A stretch of DNA of 64,000 nucleotides from Morinoia aosen. Taxonomy: Eukaryota > Arthropoda > Malacostraca > Amphipoda > Talitridae. Location: positions 34,451,891 through 34,515,890 of the forward strand of contig CM059573.1 of NCBI GenBank assembly GCA_030386875.1, in the 5' to 3' direction. Positions 58,343 to 64,000 of this stretch are shown one piece after another. Under the pieces are notes generated by a model. It was not told the origin of the DNA. It did not search any database and saw nothing but the letters and a program-made list of their open reading frames with translations. The translations under genes were made by a program, and so were the position numbers. The first letter of the stretch is position 1. Each line of letters starts with the position of its first letter.

Positions 58343-58991
58343 TGCAGCGTGTATCAGAACAAGAAGTACGAAATTACATGCGAATAGAAAACGGCAAAAT
58401 AACACTAGTTTTCTATTAAATTTTCCAAAATCATATGGGTTTTTGAGATATAAGCTATTTGTCGTCTTAAATTGTCACGTAGCCTGCGGTGTAAATTGGT
58501 AACGATGACCAGGTAGGTATCGGTAAAAAAACCGCTCTTGATACAGCCTAGCTGCCTGTCTCTCATTGTCATTAGCAGCACCATAAGCCAGGTGCATATC
58601 TGCCATTTCAGCAGTTTTGTTAAACGGTTCATGTTGCCGGCGTCGTGGTTTCTTTGAAATTGAACAGTGCCAACAAGAATAGAAAAAGTAACCTGGTAGC
58701 ACAATCTGGAACATTCTAAACCTTCTTGCTAATTTTTTTCACCAAATAGCGCTAAAACAACATTTTATTATTGTAAAATTTCATATAATTAAAGTGTTTG
58801 TAACGTAAATTCTAAATAAATATTGCAAATAATTGTGTAATTTAGTTTCATCCTTAAAAACAATAAAAGCTAATATCTCAAAACTCGAATTTTTTTTCGG
58901 AAAAATTTCATAGGGGAAAAAAGTGCTTATTTGGCCATTTTCAACTCGGACGGTGGGCAATTTTGTACCTATTGATCTGAAACAGCCTGTA
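58343..58991 (-). mobile_element. Short non-autonomous element with a DUF4817-like fragment
   Basis: The left end GCAGCGTGTATCAGAACAAG and the reverse complement of the right end ACAGGCTGTTTCAGATCAAT are matching terminal repeats. On the minus strand 58,640-58,490 reads MADMHLAYGAANDNERQAAR, then LYQERFFYRYLPGHR and, after a frameshift, HRRLRDN. This is the helix-turn-helix DUF4817 pattern common at the N-terminus of arthropod transposon proteins. Everything downstream of that domain is missing. Confidence 0.65.
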
Positions 58992-59620
58992 TTCTTATTT
59001 ATCTGGAATGTCGGGAAAAACTGTGAAGAATGACTATTGCCACCGTTGAACAGAACCTCCCTTTAACTATATAGTAAAGATGTTAGCGTCCGACAAGATT
59101 AAAATTTCGTTTGAGAAATTTGATCCCATGATTTTCACTTTTTGACATGTCATTTGTCATTCAAAAACTCTGACAACAGCTATGTATTAACGCTGCTCTC
59201 TGGTGAATTTTCTAGTTGACGTTATCACTGACTTTTTCTGTAATTAGTTGCTTACATTGTGTTCTCGAGAGCATTTATCTGAAGGTCCGTAAGGGAATTT
59301 ATTATTTCGCCCCTCATCTGCACTACTCACTCTCTATGAAAAAACCTTTCTTATTTAAAATATAGGGGTGGACTAGTAAGAAAAAAAATTGTGACTTCTG
59401 GGTCAGTTTCCCGTCGTTTCAACTAGAAAGTTGGAAATAATTTCTCCTGACGAATACCTCTTGAAGAAAAAGGCTGGCATGATGAAATACTAGATTTTTG
59501 CTCGTTGAAATAATTTATATACAACCAAGACAAAATAAATTTCACTAGGGCATAAAATGTTAGACGTAAAGAAGTGTGCCCTAATCCACATTTCTGCGAT
59601 GAAAGTAAAGTTGAGTGCGT
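58992..59620. other. Unannotated stretch
   Basis: No gene or repeat structure was noticed. Confidence 0.4.
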
Positions 59621-60768
59621 TTAAGGGGGTCCTCCGGATTGAAAATTTTTTTGATCCGATTGGTTTGAAACTTGGTGAGTATATGTCGTTTTGCAAGACA
59701 AACATATTTAAACTTGAATTTTTTTGATTTAGGCCTTAGTTTTTCCGAAAAATTTGAAAAATAGGTTTTTTAGGTCATTTTTATGCATATATCAAAGGAA
59801 TAGAAGTCATTGAGTTTTTATGCTAGAACAAATTCAAAGACAGTTTTGGAATCCTTGAAACATTTCTAACAAAGATATATTCGGGGATTTTGCATTTATT
59901 TTTTTTTATTTTTTTATACGCGAAAATTTACCAATGAATAAAAAAAACGAAATTTTTGGATTTGAACCATTATAGAAAAAAATGAAATGGAAAAATGGAA
60001 AAAAGGGGAATATAACTTTTTTAAAAATGTTCCAAGGATTCCAAAACTGTCTTTGTTTTCTTCCTAGCATAAAAACTCAATGACTTCTATTCTTTTGAAT
60101 TTTGAAAGTAAGTAACTTTACAGCATAGGCCAAAAACTAAATTTTTTGTTTTAGTGTGATATAATAGAAAATTTATGTAATTGAATGCTGTTTTCATTTT
60201 TATTTCGTTTATCTCCATGCATAACATCATATTCACACTGTGAATTGTAATTTCCAAAAAAGGAAAAAATTAAAAAAATTTTACTTATATCATAATAACA
60301 ATGAAATTTTTTGTTGTCAGTTTGATTCTTATGAAACTTGACTATCATATGTAACTTTTGAAAAGAAACACAATTTCTTCTATACATTTTTTTGATTCAG
60401 GTCTTAGTTTTTGAAAAAAAATTGACATATTGGTTTTTAGTCCACTGGTATTGATATTTCAAAAGAATAGAACTCATTGAGTTTTCAGGCTAGAAAAAAA
60501 ACAAAGACAGTTTTAGAATCCTTAAAACACATCTAACAACATTACATTCGCAAATTTTTTATTTCTTCTTTTTTTTTCTTTTTATATGGGGTCGAAATGG
60601 GCTCGAAAATTTAAGATTTTGGTCCCCTTACCCCCCACTGGGGGGGATCTATTGTCCGTAGCGCCATAAATTTTAGGACCGAATAGTCCACCATCTAAGG
60701 GTTCTTTTCCAACAATAAAATGAAAAATGACCATCGGAGAGAAAAGGGGCCCCGGAGGACCCCCTTAA
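59621..60768 (+). mobile_element. TTAA-flanked non-autonomous element with perfect 13-bp TIRs
   Basis: TTAA then GGGGGTCCTCCGG at the left, and CCGGAGGACCCCC then TTAA at the right. The interior has three units around AGAAGTCATTGAGTTTTTATGC in alternating orientation (59,805; 60,065; 60,470), each next to CAAAGACAGTTTTGGAATCC-like sequence, giving a multi-hairpin. No transposase is present. A decayed inverted copy is at 12,565-13,685. Confidence 0.8.
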
Positions 60769-63239
60769 ATCAATCGTGAAGCCCACACTTGGCGAAAGAC
60801 AGGTGAGAGACAGCTCCATCAAAGTTTTAATAAGACAATTAACCGATGTGAAGGTTTGATTTGGAGAGCAAGTGGAAAGCTCTTTAGTTAGATTGCTCAG
60901 GAAAGTTAATGCTGATGTTCTCAAACGGCCACTCGAGCAACATGCTGTGCTGTACTTACGACACGGCTTTGTTCTACAAACTGTTCATAGGTAGAAGAAA
61001 ATGCGTAGCATATTGGCTGAGTAAGAACATTTTTTAATACCAAGCGATGGCCTCGATCAAGTTTATTTCCCATGGAGGGGCATCTCCTATGATACGAAGG
61101 GGTCGTAGTCTTAATCTGAACTCAATCAGGATTGGTCGCAAGATTGCAAGATAAAAACACAGGAAAATAATTCTCACAATCGCTTGGGAGGATAACAGAC
61201 CGAATAAAAAAAAGGTCCTCTTGTTAGAAGAACCCATTTGGTACACATGGGGGGGTAGATAAAGAAACATCATTGTAAAAAATGTTCTCTCTTGTCTTCA
61301 GACGAAATGTATTTGATAGATTAAAAAATTGCAAGTGTTTTCAGTTGTTTTTTACTTCTGGTGGCGAATGCCTCATTTCATTGTCAAAACTTACTTAAAA
61401 CTTCCACAACGGTAAAGTGAAATTTTTGAAATGTTCATAATTTTCTTTAAATTATTAGCCTGTTTGTGATATTAGAGTTTTCTAGAGTCCCCCTAGAGAT
61501 TTTGTTTATTTTAACAGAAAGGGATGTTTAGTACACGGCTATGCAATAAAGGTATTTTATTTCCTTATGGCCGTTCCTACCTATGGTCAACTATCGGTGA
61601 TGAAACTGAAGCATCTCATGAGACGCAGCCAACGTTCCAGACTTTCCAAAAAACTTGCCACCCGTTCATCTCACTAAACAAGTGCATGATTACATGTTAA
61701 TTTCGAAATTGTAATCAATGATTCAAAATTTTTCATTTCATCAACAATCCATTGAGAAGTCTAGTATTGATTTTATATTCATTCACAAAACTAATATTTA
61801 TGAAGAACACGCTGGTTTTAATTTATGCTAACGTGTTGCGAAAGTTCATCGTTCAGCAACTAAATTGTTGGTTGCCTAAAATTCAGTCAGATTATACATT
61901 CAATTAGGTAGTTGTCACGTATATTTTTCAAATATATCGTTCATGAAGTCTTTTAGCACATGAAATTGTTTAGTGAATCGACAAACGTCTATCACTTTGG
62001 GTAAAACTTAATTCTGGCCCGAAGTAACTAATTGGTTATTATAGGCCAGATGGAGGTTCACATTTTTCATCTTGTTTCTTAGCTCAACGATGTCTTCCTT
62101 AGTCATGTCCAATCACAACGTATTTCCTATTGACAAAGGCCGGTTGTTTCCATAAAAAAAATTCTACCCCTAAATCCCTCGTATATATTTACGAATGTTC
62201 GTTAATTTCACAGATTGGGGTTATGAAAGTCGAGGTGAAAACCAACCTGGCTGTCTTACAACAGACATAGCACGTTATTTTATTATATTCGTTCAAAATT
62301 GTTGCCTGCTTATTCACTGCTGCTTGACGAAATACTGATTAAAGCTCATTCTATTGATACAATTACCGCTTTGAGGAAACAATGGTTCATGATTCAACTA
62401 GACAGTGATATAATTCAAATATATTAGACCGAGTATTCCGATAACAGGTACTGACTCACATGAATATTGTTAAATATACATTCAAATTTAGATCGAATAT
62501 TCTGTTAACACTTCTTCAGAGCATTTTTCTATAATAGTCTAAATACGAGATAAATCGTTATTTTTTGCTATACCTGTTTGTGAAGTCTATTGTTAATTTG
62601 GATTTATTTGTCATGTTCATCTATTTCCGTATATCATGAATAATTTAAACTTCAGTAAGATTATATTTTAAAAATCGAATGGTAACCTTGTGACTTTTTT
62701 GATACGATGATTAAAATTACTGACTGAAATAGATGATGAGTAACTTTTAATAAAATCAGGATGTTCAGTCGACTTGAGAGTTTTAAATTTTTGTGCGCAT
62801 TAAAATATTTGTTTTTAAATTATATCAGAGCACACACTTCACAGCTGAAGGGAAATGGCAATTTCTTCGATTCCAGGACAGTTTTTGCATTATTTATCCA
62901 CAGTAAATGCATACCCTAGACCAGATATCGTTAGCATGTACCCTAGAACAGATATCGAGTTATTGCTGAGAAAAAAGTCAAAACAATTATTCCGCTCGCA
63001 ATATTGAGGCACTTCTTGTGTCGTACAAAATAATCCAGTACACGTTCTCTGTGCTTTTTCCATTACTTATTCAATATCAGATCAAATTAATCGAAGATGT
63101 AATATTCGTTAATTGCTAGACTTTGAGTGATACTCAAGGAAATACACCTAGGGGTTTGAAAAGCTCGCCTGATTCAGATATTTCTTAAGATATAATTAGA
63201 CCGCTTTCAGCTTAAGCTGAAACTTTCATTCAATTTGGC
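60769..63239. other. Unannotated stretch
   Basis: Short minus-strand frames (60,673-60,924, which overlaps the preceding element; 61,034-61,273) lack domains. A small direct repeat, ATACCCTAGACCAGATATCG and GTACCCTAGAACAGATATCG, is at about 62,911-62,960. Confidence 0.4.
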
Positions 63240-64000
63240 GATGATTCTTCAAGCTTGTGGATGGTCTGAAGCTCTATTTCCAGCTATAGTTGAGGTGACC
63301 TGTTTCCCCAACCATTCATAGTTAAAGGATGGTCCAATGAGTTTCGCAGGTTCCTCTGAAGCTCATCCCATAAATTTTCAAATGGGGCTCAAATCACGTG
63401 CTTGATTTCGTCAATCCATGTTTTAAATGTTCCCTCATTCGTCATTAGCCGAACTTTTGCATTCTTACTCTGTGAATGCGAAAATTTTCATCGAAAGAAT
63501 TCACGTTGTCAATATGAAAATATACAGCATAGAGCGATGATTGGGGTCAGAAAGTACTGACGCATAATCCGGGGAGTTCATTTTTTATCCCCAATAGTGG
63601 CAAGATACAGGTCCATTTCAGTCCAAAAGCTTTAAAGGCCTCAAATACCTGAACACTTGGGACGATGCAAGACGGATCTTTAGCTATTTGTGAATGTCGC
63701 TTTACCCTCACACGCCCATCATTTTGAAAAAGGGGGAATCTGGACTCATCAGACACATTACATACTTCCAATCCTCACCTGTCCAATCTCTCGGCTCTCG
63801 AGCAAATAGCAAGGTTTTTTTTCCGATTTACTGTTGACACTAATGGTTTCGTGGTCGATTTAAATTTGTCTAAATCTTTAAATTCAGCTCTAAATGCACA
63901 ATTTTTTGTCAAATTGATTTGGTTTTTCCCAAAACTGGCTACTTATCATTTTTGTTGATGAACACCGATTTTTCTTTAACATTCTTTCCAAAGAACGTCC
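63240..64000 (-). pseudogene. Tc1-like transposase remnant running off the window edge
   Basis: On the minus strand the order is RDWTGEDWK, then SDESRFPLFQNDGRVRV (63,771-63,690), HSQ, and further on FENLWDELQRNL and a terminal helix. SDESRF with NDGR is the second catalytic aspartate region of Tc1-type transposases, and ENLW marks the last acidic motif. Many stops and frame changes interrupt it. The N-terminus lies beyond 64,000. It is not closely similar to the copy at 55.5 kb. Confidence 0.75.

Noticed and set aside
1..64000. tRNA, rRNA, telomeric (TTAGG) or satellite arrays
   Set aside because: None were seen on either strand by eye.

Overview
This 64-kb window is eukaryotic, AT-rich, non-coding-dominated DNA that looks like a repeat-dense stretch of a large arthropod genome. 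Supporting signs are decayed mariner and Tc1 transposases, a Ty3/Gypsy element, several arthropod-style TTAA- and TA-flanked miniature elements, GT-AG splice sites and AATAAA signals. No operons, ribosome binding sites or bacterial genes are visible. I found no intact host gene; a few short exon-like stretches are listed with low confidence.

Layout. 1-7.4 kb: a GC-richer block of unknown nature, then a series of hairpin-type elements and one exon-like stretch at 4,239-4,436. 7.47-8.19 kb: an internally deleted mariner. 8.42-12.01 kb: a TTAA-flanked element that has itself been hit by a diverged long LTR-like repeat and by a 774-bp MITE packed with GAGAC motifs. 12.57-13.69 kb: a copy of a second TTAA family whose better copy is at 59.62-60.77 kb. 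14.83-22.44 kb: 'copy A' of a large element with 15-bp terminal inverted repeats. 23.25-40.90 kb: two direct 1.64-kb LTR-like repeats about 4.8 kb apart, one of them split by a complete 9.5-kb Ty3/Gypsy retrotransposon on the minus strand. 44.31-53.97 kb: 'copy B' of the large element, in the opposite orientation to copy A. 55.5-64 kb: Tc1-type remnants, a short element with a DUF4817-like fragment, and the second TTAA family copy.

The Gypsy element is the only near-intact coding unit. It has two 236-bp LTRs with two mismatches, a primer-site candidate, a long leader holding a 75-codon ORF, gag with two CCHC knuckles, a canonical U UUU UUA slippery heptamer just before the gag stop, an aspartic protease in the -1 frame, a 1,227-codon RT/RNase H/integrase ORF, and downstream a short splice-acceptor-linked ORF with one membrane segment in the position where env sits in errantiviruses. 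The sister LTR-like repeat at 39.3-40.9 kb preserves the empty target site, which proves the insertion and gives relative age.

Copies A and B are the best candidate for something undescribed: a 7.6-9.7 kb TIR-bounded family carrying a multi-exon gene whose best-conserved exon resembles the DUF4806 C-terminal domain, plus a second coding stretch on the opposite strand. Both copies are pseudogenised. Each acts as the other's empty-site control and exposes at least three later insertions in copy B (an inverted-dimer insertion with a 12-bp target duplication, the GAGAC MITE, and a 0.7-kb long-TIR MITE). All calls rest on reading the sequence by eye; no similarity search was possible.
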